From Massilia agilis (GTDB lineage: Bacteria > Pseudomonadota > Gammaproteobacteria > Burkholderiales > Burkholderiaceae_D), in the NCBI RefSeq assembly GCF_024756255.1, contig NZ_JANUHB010000002.1:558001-622000 (forward strand): a stretch of 64,000 nucleotides of DNA. Direction: 5' to 3'. Below the pieces are notes generated by a model that was not told the origin of the DNA, searched no databases, and saw nothing but the letters and a program-made list of their open reading frames with translations. Numbering within the stretch: position 1 is the stretch's first letter; each line of letters starts with the position of its first letter. Shown piece after piece: positions 18,461 through 26,375 of the stretch. Both the position numbers and the translations under genes were made by a program.

Positions 18461-19519
18461 ATGAGCGTTGCCACTGACCAAGCGATCCGACTGACCTCTT
18501 TTTCCCACGGCGGCGGCTGCGGCTGTAAGATCGCGCCCGGTGTGCTGTCCGAAATTTTGAAGAAGTCGAGCGGCTTCCCGGTGCCGCCGCAGCTCATGGT
18601 CGGCATCGAGACCGCGGACGACGCCGCGGTGTACAAGCTCAACGACGAGCAGGCGCTGATCGCCACCACCGACTTCTTTATGCCGATCGTGGACGACCCG
18701 TTCGACTTCGGCCGCATTGCCGCCACCAACGCGATCTCTGACGTGTACGCAATGGGCGGCACGCCGATCATGGCGCTCGCCCTGGTGGGCATGCCGATCA
18801 ACAAGCTGCCGCTGGACACCATCGGCCAGATCATCCGTGGCGGCGAATCGGTGTGCGCCGAAGCGGGCATCCCGATCGCCGGCGGCCACACCATCGACTC
18901 GGTGGAGCCGATCTACGGCCTGGTGGTGATGGGGCTGGTGCACCCGTCCAAGGTCAAGCGCAACGCCGACGCGCGTGCCGGCGACGTGCTGGTGCTGGGC
19001 AAGCCGCTTGGCGTGGGCGTGCTGTCGGCCGCGCTCAAGAAGAACGCGCTCGGCGAGGAAGGCTACGCCGCGATGATCGCCAACACCACCAAGCTGAACA
19101 AGCCGGGCAAGCTGCTGTCCGAGATGGCCGGCGTGCATGCGCTGACCGACGTCACCGGCTTTGGCCTGCTGGGCCACCTGCTGGAACTGGCGCGCGGCGC
19201 CAGGCTGGCCGCGCAGCTGGACATGAAAGCAATCCCGCTGCTGCCCGGCGTCGAGCAGCTAGCGCACGACGGGTTCTTCACCGGCGCGTCGGGCCGCAAC
19301 TGGGACGCGTATGGTCACGACGTGCAGCTCGCGCCGGGCATCACCGCCGCCCAGCGCGCGCTGCTGACCGATCCGCAGACCTCGGGCGGCCTGCTGGTGT
19401 CGTGCGATCCTGGCAGCGTGGACGAGGTGCTCGCGCTGTTCAAGCGTGAAGGCTTCGAGAGTGCGGCAGTCATCGGGCGGATGGAGGCAGGAACGGCACA
19501 GGTAACTGTAGCGGCCTGA
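18461..19519 (+). CDS. selD: SelD, selenide water dikinase (selenophosphate synthase)
   Basis: SelD makes selenophosphate from selenide and ATP, the donor for selenocysteine or 2-selenouridine. The catalytic loop GGGCGCK (Cys20, Lys23) corresponds to E. coli Cys17/Lys20; the catalytic residue is cysteine, not selenocysteine. Other family blocks are ETADDAAVYKL, TTDFFMPIVDDPFDFGRIAATNAISDVYAMGG, AGGHTID and LTDVTGFGLLGHLLE. Length (352) is normal. GGAG lies seven bases before the ATG. No mnmH, selA, selB or tRNA-Sec is seen in the window, so its downstream use is not shown here. Confidence 0.96.
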   Translation: MSVATDQAIRLTSFSHGGGCGCKIAPGVLSEILKKSSGFPVPPQLMVGIETADDAAVYKLNDEQALIATTDFFMPIVDDPFDFGRIAATNAISDVYAMGGTPIMALALVGMPINKLPLDTIGQIIRGGESVCAEAGIPIAGGHTIDSVEPIYGLVVMGLVHPSKVKRNADARAGDVLVLGKPLGVGVLSAALKKNALGEEGYAAMIANTTKLNKPGKLLSEMAGVHALTDVTGFGLLGHLLELARGARLAAQLDMKAIPLLPGVEQLAHDGFFTGASGRNWDAYGHDVQLAPGITAAQRALLTDPQTSGGLLVSCDPGSVDEVLALFKREGFESAAVIGRMEAGTAQVTVAA

Positions 19520-19580
19520 ACCAGCAGGCGTTCGCGCCTTCGAAGCCAGGCGCGTTGATGCTTTCCGGCCCGCGTGGCTG

Positions 19581-19997
19581 TCAGCCGCCCAGCACTGTCA
19601 CCACCACCCTGCGCCGGTGCGCCGACGTGCGGTGCTCCCACAGGTAGATGCCCTGCCAGGTCCCGAGCAGCAAGCGGCCCCCGCCCACCGGCACCGTCAA
19701 GCCGCTATCGGTCAGCACGCTGCGCGCATGCGCGGCCATGTCGTCCGGGCCTTCGGTATCGTGCCGGTAGTCGGGATCGCCGTCCGGCGCCAGGCGCGCC
19801 ATGATCGTTTCCAGGTCGCGCCGTACGTCGGGGTCGGCATTCTCGGTGATCGTCAGCGAGCAGCTGGTGTGCTGCACGAACACGTGGGCCAGCCCGCACT
19901 GGACCTTCGATTCGGCAACGACCTTGCCGACCGCGTCCGTGATGTCGCGGGTGCCCCGACCCGGCGTGGAGACCTCAAGAATGCGCTGGTGTGCCAC
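19581..19997 (-). CDS. yjbQ: YjbQ family protein (UPF0047)
   Basis: A 138-residue YjbQ/UPF0047 protein; E. coli YjbQ has weak thiamin phosphate synthase activity, but the cellular role is unsettled. Family marks are GLAHVFVQHTSCSLTITENADPDVRRDL, then DYRHDTEGPDDMAAHARSVLT and LLLGTWQGIYLWEHR near the C-terminus. I chose a GTG start because AAGGA lies seven bases upstream and the product then has the family's normal length; longer upstream reading is possible but unlikely. Confidence 0.88.
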   Translation of the reverse strand: MAHQRILEVSTPGRGTRDITDAVGKVVAESKVQCGLAHVFVQHTSCSLTITENADPDVRRDLETIMARLAPDGDPDYRHDTEGPDDMAAHARSVLTDSGLTVPVGGGRLLLGTWQGIYLWEHRTSAHRRRVVVTVLGG

Positions 19998-20159
19998 CTG
20001 TTCGTCCTTCCCATCTGAAACGGCCGCCCGCGCAGCCCGCGGCACATGATACCCAAGCCGCCGGCGGACAGCAGGCACGTCATCGGCGCAAGCGGTGCCA
20101 GTAAGTGTTTTTTCTGCAACTAGCTTTAATAAGAGATAACTTTACAAAGTTGTCGGCTG

Positions 20160-20165
20160 TATAAT
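20160..20165 (+). promoter_or_regulatory. candidate -10 box upstream of a GGDEF gene
   Basis: TATAAT occurs 45 bases before the ATG of the following diguanylate cyclase, in an otherwise AT-enriched stretch between divergent genes. No -35 at proper spacing was found, so this is weak. Confidence 0.3.
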
Positions 20166-20209
20166 CTTTTGCACTTCGCCGCCGCGCGGCGCCCTTGCGA
20201 GAACAGCCG

Positions 20210-21358
20210 ATGCCTACCGAACTGGCCGCCCTGTCGTCGACTCCCGTCAGCGCTCCCGCGCCGCACGCGCGGCTGGCCGATTTGCTGCTGACCAGCGACC
20301 CGCGCCAGCGCCGCTGCCTGACGGTGCTGCTGCTCGCCTCGCTGGTGACCGCGATCGGCATTGCCCTGTGCATTGCCGGGGCCGTGCTCGACGTGTTCCC
20401 CGTGCGCGATGTCGCCGTTGTGGCCGTGCTGGCGGCGGCCACGATGGCGAGCTTCTTCGTCATCATCCGCAGCGGCATCAACCAGCGCTTTGCCGACCCC
20501 ACGCTGGCCTACCCGCAAATCATCGCCGCACAATCGCTGGTGGCGGCCGGCTACGCCGTGCTGGGTCCGGTGCATACGGCCACCCTGCCCCTGCTGGTGC
20601 TGGTGATGACCTTCGGGATGTTCACCATGCGCGCGGCCGCCGTGCGCGCGGCCTGCATCTACACGCTGGTGGCCATCGGCGCCGTGATGGTGTGGCGCAG
20701 CCGCACCGATCCGGCGCACTACCCGGCGCTGCTCGAATGCTTCAACTTCGTGATGACGGCCACCGTCCTGGCCGCCATCGCACAGCTGTCGAACCACCTG
20801 GTCAGCCTGCGCGCCAAGCTCAAGTCGCAGCGCCTGGCGCTGGAGGATGCGCTGGCCCAGATCCGCGAGCTGGCCACGCACGACGAGCTGACCGGGCTGC
20901 CCAACCGCCGCCACATGCTCGATTTGCTGAACGAGCACGTGCAGCGCCGCACGCGCGGCGGGCAGCGCTTCTACGTCGGCATCATCGACCTGGACCACTT
21001 CAAGGCGATCAACGACAGTTACGGCCATTGCGTGGGCGACGAGGCGCTGCGCGGCTTTGCCCAGCAGGCGCAAGCGGTGCTGCGCACCACCGACGCGATC
21101 GGGCGCTGGGGCGGCGAGGAGTTCCTGCTGATCCTGCCGGAGAACGGGCCGGGCGAGCCGACCGTCGGCATCGAGCGGCTGCGCGCGGTGCTGGCCGACA
21201 CCGCCGTATCAAGCAGCGTGCCGCAGCTGCGCCTGCGCTTTTCGGCGGGCCTGACCCGCGTGCGCGACGGCGAACCGATCGGCCAGGTGATCGAGCGCGC
21301 CGACCACGCCCTCTACACCGCCAAGTCGGCCGGCCGCGGCCGCGCGGTGCTGCTCTGA
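20210..21358 (+). CDS. membrane-bound GGDEF diguanylate cyclase
   Basis: A 382-residue protein. The N-terminal half (about residues 35-195) holds roughly six membrane helices with little periplasmic sequence. A short coiled linker leads to a GGDEF domain (about 215-380) with DLDHFKAINDSYGH and the signature GGEEF at 301-305. RTTD at 292-295 is in correct I-site position, five residues upstream. The enzyme is predicted active and product-inhibited. The ATG at 20210 is preferred over a TTG at 20195. Confidence 0.9.
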   Translation: MPTELAALSSTPVSAPAPHARLADLLLTSDPRQRRCLTVLLLASLVTAIGIALCIAGAVLDVFPVRDVAVVAVLAAATMASFFVIIRSGINQRFADPTLAYPQIIAAQSLVAAGYAVLGPVHTATLPLLVLVMTFGMFTMRAAAVRAACIYTLVAIGAVMVWRSRTDPAHYPALLECFNFVMTATVLAAIAQLSNHLVSLRAKLKSQRLALEDALAQIRELATHDELTGLPNRRHMLDLLNEHVQRRTRGGQRFYVGIIDLDHFKAINDSYGHCVGDEALRGFAQQAQAVLRTTDAIGRWGGEEFLLILPENGPGEPTVGIERLRAVLADTAVSSSVPQLRLRFSAGLTRVRDGEPIGQVIERADHALYTAKSAGRGRAVLL

Positions 21359-21380
21359 CCTCTTGGCGGCGGTTCGCGCG

Positions 21381-21635
21381 TCACTGGTGCCGGGTAAGGT
21401 CAGGGCCATCCAGCGTTTCGCTGCGCAGCCGGCCAAGCCGGAACGGTTCGAGCGAGGGATCGCCGCCTTCGGGCGCGCAGGCGTCGAAAGCGAGCTTCAG
21501 GCCGGCGTCCTGGACGGCGGTGCGGCGGCGCCGCCTTTGCATGCGGCGCATGCGGCGCACCGCAACCAGCACCAGCGCCGCAGCCAGCACGGCGGCCAGC
21601 ACGTACAGTATGCTGCCAAACTCAAGGTCAGCCAT
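21381..21635 (-). CDS. small single-pass membrane protein, unknown
   Basis: An 84-residue product. One hydrophobic helix (about residues 5-24, ILYVLAAVLAAALVLVAVR) is followed by an arginine-rich stretch (RRMRRMQRRRRR), so the tail should face the cytoplasm. The remaining 40 residues are acidic to neutral. The ATG follows GGAGGGGAACC. It lies between the GGDEF gene and yihY. No family was recognised. Confidence 0.6.
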   Translation of the reverse strand: MADLEFGSILYVLAAVLAAALVLVAVRRMRRMQRRRRRTAVQDAGLKLAFDACAPEGGDPSLEPFRLGRLRSETLDGPDLTRHQ

Positions 21636-21796
21636 GGTTCCCCTCCGATCGTTCTTCACCTGAAGCTATTGATCCAGAGAATCAACTCTGCCATTTGGCA
21701 ATGACGGGAATTTGACGAGAGTCAAAGGCTTGGGGCGCTGTGGCGGGCTCGCCACGGGTTTATCCGGCACGAATGGAACGGCCAGCCTGGCGTCGC

Positions 21797-22726
21797 TCAG
21801 GGCCGGGTGGTGAGCGGGCGCGGGTTGCGGTCGGCGTAGGCGCGGCCGACCCGTTCGTACTCGGCAATCACCTGGGCGCCGAACAGCAGCAGCGTGGCGC
21901 CGATCTCCAGGCTGAACATGACCACGATCGCGGTGGCCATCGAGCCGTACACCAGGTTCACCTGCGACAGCGTGGAGAAGTACCAGACCAGCACGTGGCG
22001 CGCGATCTCCCACAGCAGCGCCGCCGTCACACCGCCGACCAGCGCGTGCGAAGGCACCAGCCGGCCGACCGGCATCACCAGGTAGATCGAGGTGAGCACG
22101 AGGATTTCGCCGGCCAGGCCCAGCAGGTAGAGCAGCGCGCCGGAAATGCCGTTCAGCGACCAGGTGTGCCCGAACAGGCTCACGCTTTCCTGCCCCATCA
22201 CCTGCAGCGCGCCGGCCACCAGGGTAACGATCATGACACCGGCGCCAAGCGCCAGCACGTAGCAGTACGGCAGCACCGCCGACACCAGGAAGTGGCGGCG
22301 CCGGATCGCGACGCGGTGCACGAAGATCACGCTCATCGCGTTTTCCAGCACCGTGAACGCCAGCGAGCTGAAGAACAGCATGGTGCCGCCCAGCACCCAG
22401 GTGATCAGGTCGCGGTTGTCGAGGAAATGCGCGACCTCGGCCACGATGGCGCGCGACTGGCTCGGCACCAGCAGTTCGAGGTAGCGGCGCAGCGTCTCGA
22501 GCAGCTCGCCCTGCTCGATGAAGTGCGACAGCACCACCACCACCAGCATCAGGAACGGCACGATCGACAGCAGCGCGTAGTAGGCGACCGCGCCGGCCAG
22601 CAGCAGGCCCTGGTTGGCCTTGAAGCACTTGAGCACCTGCAGCGTGAAGTCGAGCGGGTGCGCCAGGATGTAGGCGTTGGCGCGCCGGTTCAGCAATCGG
22701 GTCCTGCGCCCGCGCATGCGGTTCAT
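21797..22726 (-). CDS. YihY/BrkB family inner-membrane protein
   Basis: A 309-residue membrane protein of the YihY/virulence factor BrkB family, once misnamed ribonuclease BN. Typical blocks are GLLLAGAVAYYALLSIVPFLMLVVVVL, NAMSVIFVHR, and VYGSMATAIVVMFSLEIGATLLLFGAQVIAEYER at the end; about six helices are visible. The ATG overlaps the egtB stop by 4 bases (ATGA), coupling it to the ergothioneine genes. The function of the family is not settled; a transport role would be speculation. Confidence 0.9.
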   Translation of the reverse strand: MNRMRGRRTRLLNRRANAYILAHPLDFTLQVLKCFKANQGLLLAGAVAYYALLSIVPFLMLVVVVLSHFIEQGELLETLRRYLELLVPSQSRAIVAEVAHFLDNRDLITWVLGGTMLFFSSLAFTVLENAMSVIFVHRVAIRRRHFLVSAVLPYCYVLALGAGVMIVTLVAGALQVMGQESVSLFGHTWSLNGISGALLYLLGLAGEILVLTSIYLVMPVGRLVPSHALVGGVTAALLWEIARHVLVWYFSTLSQVNLVYGSMATAIVVMFSLEIGATLLLFGAQVIAEYERVGRAYADRNPRPLTTRP

Positions 22727-23934
22727 CTGGCCAGTCGGATGCCGGTGAACTGCCAGCGCGCACCAGCGGGAAAAAAGTTGCGGTAGCTGGCGCGGGCATG
22801 GCCGGCCGGCGTGGCGCATGAGGAGCCGCGCAGCACATATTGGTTGACCATGAACTTGCCGTTGTATTCGCCCAGCGCCCCGTCCTGGGGCCGGTAGCCC
22901 GGATAAGGCGCATAGCTGCTGCTGGTCCATTGCCAGCAGGCGCCAAACAGCTGCGACAGCCCGAAGCGTGGCGCCGAATCCGGGTGCAAGGAGCCCTCTT
23001 CCACGGCCTGGCCTTGCGCCGCCAGCTCCCACTCGGCCTCGGTCGGCAGGCGCGCGCCGCACCAGCGCGCGTAGGCGTCGGCCTCGTACAGCGACAGGTG
23101 CGTGACCGGGCGGTGCGGGTCGAGCGGGGCCAGCCCGTGCAGCGTGAATTCGCGCCAGCCGCCGTTGCCGTCGCGCTGCCAGTAGAGCGGGTGCGCCAGT
23201 TCGCCGGCGGCCACGCGGTCCCAGCCGTCGGACAGCCACAGCGCCGGGTCGCGGTAGCCGCCCTGCTCGACGAAGCGCGCATACTCGGCATTGGTGACCA
23301 GCCGGGTGGCGAGCTCGAAGGGCTCGACCCAGGCGCGGTGGCGCGGCAGTTCGTTATCGAAGCAAAAGCCGATGCCCTCGTAGCCAACCTCGACCAGGCC
23401 GCCCTCGAAGCGCTGCCACCCGAGCGGCGCGGACGGCGGCGCGGCCGGCAGCCCTCTGCCAAGGTAGGCCGGCGCCGCGGGATGTTGCGCCAGCAGGTGC
23501 TTGACGTCGGTGAGCATCAGCTCCTGGTGCTGCTGTTCGTGGTGCAGCCCGAGCGTGAGCAGGTCGCGCAGCGCATCGCCGGCGGTCGCAGCCAGCGCTG
23601 CGATGCGCTCGTCCACCTGGCCGCGCCAGGCCAGCACCTGCGCCAGCGGCGGCCGTGTCAGCAGCCCGCGCTGCGGCCGGGGGTGGCGCGCGCCGATGCC
23701 GTTGTAGTACGAGTTGAACAGGTAGCGGAACGACGGGTCGAACGGCGCAAAGCCGCTCTCGTGCGGCTCGAGCACAAAGGTTTCGAAAAACCAGGTGGTG
23801 TGCGCCAGGTGCCACTTGACCGGGCTCGCGTCGGGCATCGACTGGGCGCAGCAGTCTTCCGCACTGAGCGGCTCGGCCAGCCGCAGCGAGCGCTGGCGCA
23901 CCGATTCGTAGTGACGCAGCAGTGCGCTGTCCAT
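22723..23934 (-). CDS. egtB: EgtB, hercynine-directed sulfoxide synthase of ergothioneine synthesis
   Basis: EgtB is the non-haem iron enzyme that joins a thiol donor to hercynine with oxygen. The N-terminal DinB-like domain has HLAHTTWFFETF (residues 42-53) and HHEQQH (131-136), which supply the iron histidines. The C-terminal formylglycine-generating-enzyme-like domain (about 180-403) includes ARWCGARLPTEAEWELA, ACWQWTSSSY and LRGSSCATP. Length (403) is typical. It starts one base after the egtD stop. Whether the sulfur donor is cysteine or gamma-glutamylcysteine cannot be read. Confidence 0.93.
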   Translation of the reverse strand: MDSALLRHYESVRQRSLRLAEPLSAEDCCAQSMPDASPVKWHLAHTTWFFETFVLEPHESGFAPFDPSFRYLFNSYYNGIGARHPRPQRGLLTRPPLAQVLAWRGQVDERIAALAATAGDALRDLLTLGLHHEQQHQELMLTDVKHLLAQHPAAPAYLGRGLPAAPPSAPLGWQRFEGGLVEVGYEGIGFCFDNELPRHRAWVEPFELATRLVTNAEYARFVEQGGYRDPALWLSDGWDRVAAGELAHPLYWQRDGNGGWREFTLHGLAPLDPHRPVTHLSLYEADAYARWCGARLPTEAEWELAAQGQAVEEGSLHPDSAPRFGLSQLFGACWQWTSSSYAPYPGYRPQDGALGEYNGKFMVNQYVLRGSSCATPAGHARASYRNFFPAGARWQFTGIRLAR

Positions 23935-23935
23935 G

Positions 23936-24898
23936 TCAGTGCATCGCCTGCGCGTGGATCACGGCAAACCAGCGCCGCGGGTCGGTCCAGATGCGGGCCG
24001 CCTCGAAGCCGCCGCGTTCGAGCAGGTCGATGGCGTCGGCCGGGCGGTATTTATAGCTGTTCTCGGTGTGGATGCGCTCGCCGCGGACAAACTCGCGCGC
24101 GCCGCCGCGCCAGCGCACGACCTGGTCGCGCTCGGCCTCCAGGTGCATCTCGACCCGGCCTTCGTCCGGATTGAAGAACCCGTGGTGGCGCCAGCACCGG
24201 ATGTCGAAGTCGGCGCCCGCCAGCCGGTTGGCGTGGCGCAGCACGTTGCGGTTGAAGGCGGCGGTCACGCCCAGCTCGTCGTCGTACGCGGCATCCAGTA
24301 CCGCCTTGTCCTTGTCCAGGTCGATGCCGATGAGCAGGCCACCGTCGTCGCCGCACTGCCCGCGCAGGCGGCGCAGGAAGGCCACCGCCTCGTCCGGGCT
24401 GAAGTTGCCGATCGACGAGCCGGGGTAGAAGAACAGCCGCCGTTCGTCGCGCACGCCAGGCGGCAGGTCGAAGCGCTGCGAGAAGTCGAGCCCGCACGCC
24501 TGCATGTCCATGCCCGGATGACGCAGGCGCAGGCGCTCGAGCGCATCGCTGACGAACTCGGTGGAAATGTCCACCGCCACGTACTGTCGCGGCCGCAGCA
24601 GCGGAAACAGTGCGGCCGCCTTGGCGCAATTGCCCGCGCCCAGGTCGATCAGCGTGACGCCGGCGCCCGCGGCACGCGCGATATCGGCGCCGTGGCGCTC
24701 GAAGATCGCGGCCTCGGTGCGCGTCGGGTAGTACTCGGGCAGCTCGCAGATCGCCTCGAACAGCCGGGAACCGAGGGCGTCGTACAGGAATTTGGGGGAA
24801 ATCCATGCCTCGCGCGCGAGCAGCCCGGCGGAAAGCTCTGCCGGATCATGGGCGCTGGGAGTGGCTTGTCGCGTTTCGGTCGTGCATGACGTCAGCAT
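23936..24898 (-). CDS. egtD: EgtD, L-histidine N-alpha-methyltransferase
   Basis: EgtD trimethylates histidine to hercynine with three S-adenosylmethionine molecules, the first ergothioneine step. The product shows SPKFLYDALGSRLFEAICELPEYYPTRTE, the SAM motif LIDLGAGNCAKAAAL, LFFYPGSSIGNFSPDEA, and a C-terminal block FVRGERIHTENSYKY, all typical. Starts at 24910 and 24898 are both possible; 24898 gives 320 residues, near the family norm. It leads the egtD-egtB-yihY operon. A role in redox protection is inferred from the pathway. Confidence 0.93.
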   Translation of the reverse strand: MLTSCTTETRQATPSAHDPAELSAGLLAREAWISPKFLYDALGSRLFEAICELPEYYPTRTEAAIFERHGADIARAAGAGVTLIDLGAGNCAKAAALFPLLRPRQYVAVDISTEFVSDALERLRLRHPGMDMQACGLDFSQRFDLPPGVRDERRLFFYPGSSIGNFSPDEAVAFLRRLRGQCGDDGGLLIGIDLDKDKAVLDAAYDDELGVTAAFNRNVLRHANRLAGADFDIRCWRHHGFFNPDEGRVEMHLEAERDQVVRWRGGAREFVRGERIHTENSYKYRPADAIDLLERGGFEAARIWTDPRRWFAVIHAQAMH

Positions 24899-25127
24899 AA
24901 GGTTTATCATTCGTGCCGCCATGCCGCACGATGCGGGATGGCTAGGGAATGTTGCTGTGTTGGCCATCATAGCGGAATCCCTTGCTTTCCAGCGCCGCCT
25001 TGCGCCAACCGTGCGCGGCGCCGGACCATCCTGGCCTGGAGAGAAACCGCCCGATGCCCGCTTTTCGCTGCTGCCCGCCCGCCGCCCGCCCCGGTTTTTT
25101 TGCCACCGGACCGCGCGGACGCTGACG

Positions 25128-25778
25128 ATGCTCGAACTGGTCAACCTGGGCAAATCCTACGGCGGCAGGCAGGTACTGTCGGGTCTGTCGCACCGCTTTC
25201 AGGCCGGCGAATTCGTCGCCATCATGGGCGAATCGGGCGTGGGCAAATCGACCCTGCTCAATATTATCGCGGGACTGGATGCACCGGATAGTGGTCAGGT
25301 GCTGGTGGACGGCCAGCCGATGTCGGCGCTGGACGATGACGCGGCAACCCGGCTGCGCCGCTCGCGCATGGGCTTCATCTTCCAGGCATTCCACGTGCTG
25401 CCGCACCTGACGCTGCTGCAGAACGTTGCCCTGCCACTGCTGCTCAACGGCGAACCGCCCGCGCGCGCATCCAGCATGCTGGCGGCGGTCGGGCTTGGCG
25501 GGCGCGACAACGATTTCCCGCGCCAGTTGTCCGGCGGCGAGCTGCAGCGGGTGGCGATTGCCCGCGCGCTGGTGCACCGCCCCGCCCTGCTGCTGGCCGA
25601 TGAACCAACCGGCAACCTCGACCCCGAGACCGCCGACGGCATCCTGCACCTGCTGCGCGCCGAGACCCGGGCCAGCGGCGCCGGGGCGATCATGGTCACC
25701 CACTCCCACGCGGCGGCCGCCATGGCCGACCGCATTCTCGTGCTCACCCGTTCCGGGCTGAAAGAAACTACGAGTTAG
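25128..25778 (+). CDS. ABC transporter ATP-binding protein of the LolD/MacB type, without adjacent permease
   Basis: A 216-residue ATPase with Walker A GESGVGKST, Q-loop FQAFHVLPHLT, signature LSGGELQR, Walker B ALLLADEPTGNLD and the H-loop in VTHSH. The spacing and the GNLDPET extension match the LolD/MacB/FtsE group, which usually work with FtsX-like permeases for lipoprotein or peptide export. No permease lies next to it on either side: upstream is divergent egtD, downstream a small HTH gene. The start is the ATG at 25128; longer in-frame reading upstream runs into non-conserved sequence. Confidence 0.88.
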   Translation: MLELVNLGKSYGGRQVLSGLSHRFQAGEFVAIMGESGVGKSTLLNIIAGLDAPDSGQVLVDGQPMSALDDDAATRLRRSRMGFIFQAFHVLPHLTLLQNVALPLLLNGEPPARASSMLAAVGLGGRDNDFPRQLSGGELQRVAIARALVHRPALLLADEPTGNLDPETADGILHLLRAETRASGAGAIMVTHSHAAAAMADRILVLTRSGLKETTS

Positions 25779-25794
25779 CCAGCTCGGCTTCCGA

Positions 25795-25810
25795 ACTGTT
25801 CACGAACAGT
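25795..25810. promoter_or_regulatory. palindrome ACTGTTC-AC-GAACAGT, possible operator
   Basis: A perfect 7-2-7 inverted repeat lies 17 bases after the ABC ATPase stop and about 130 bases before a small HTH gene. The spacing between CTGT and ACAG is six bases, so it is not a standard LexA box. There is no following T-run, so it is not a good terminator. An operator for the HTH gene is a guess. Confidence 0.35.
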
Positions 25811-25939
25811 GCGTCGAGATCGGCGTTCTCGTAGTACTATCGCCACATAAGATAACAATAAAACAACACTGAGCCAGCCCGGCATTCCAGAACTGACGAT
25901 CTGTCCTTAACCAAAGTTCAACAGACGATGGAGAAGTAC

Positions 25940-26227
25940 ATGAGCGTACGGCAAAGAAAACAGGAAATGCTCGAGGCCATGCAACGTGCGCGGGCGCTGG
26001 AGCCGTCGAGCTTTGTGCCGAACAAGCTGCTCGACACGCTGATCGAGCGCATGAATTTGAAGAACGACGCGGAACTGTGCCGGGTGCTGGAAGTGCAACC
26101 GCCGATCATCAGCAAGATCCGCCACCGCAAGCTGAATGTGGGCGCGACGATCCTGCTGCGCATGCACGAGAAGTCGAACATCCCGATCCGCGAGCTGAAG
26201 GAGCTGACGAACGCGTCGATGCATTGA
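25940..26227 (+). CDS. small helix-turn-helix (XRE-like) protein
   Basis: A 95-residue product. Residues about 40-90 (LIERMNLKNDAELCRVLEVQPPIISKIRHRK and following) read as an XRE-type helix-turn-helix: a short helix, the V-Q-P-P-I-I-S-K-I recognition segment, then two further helices. The first 30 residues are charged and helical. The ATG follows GGAG by six bases; an in-frame ATG 12 bases upstream is less well placed. It could be DNA-binding. The target is unknown, though a palindrome lies upstream. Confidence 0.65.
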   Translation: MSVRQRKQEMLEAMQRARALEPSSFVPNKLLDTLIERMNLKNDAELCRVLEVQPPIISKIRHRKLNVGATILLRMHEKSNIPIRELKELTNASMH

Positions 26228-26252
26228 TTGACGTAACAAGTTGCCGCGCCAC

Positions 26253-26354
26253 GTAGGGTGGGCAGGTCTTCCTGCCCACGCGTTCAACTCAGGCTAAATG
26301 AGCCGCGATGCTAGCTGTATTTGGACGCGTGGGCGGGAAACCCGCCCACCCTAC
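26253..26354. repeat. two-hairpin extragenic palindromic repeat, copy 2
   Basis: Begins GTAGGGTGGGC, first arm closing as a hairpin (GGGCAGG with CCTGCCC), then CACGCGTTC; the far arm has GGACGCGTGGGC, a hairpin with CCCGCCC, and ends CCACCCTAC. The inner spacer of about 40 bases differs from the other copies. It lies between convergent HTH and KPAA-repeat genes. Confidence 0.85.
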
Positions 26355-26375
26355 GGGCAACGCGACGGGTGCCGC

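Noticed and set aside
25795..25810. LexA (SOS) box
   Set aside because: CTGT and ACAG are six bases apart, not eight, and no SOS gene follows.
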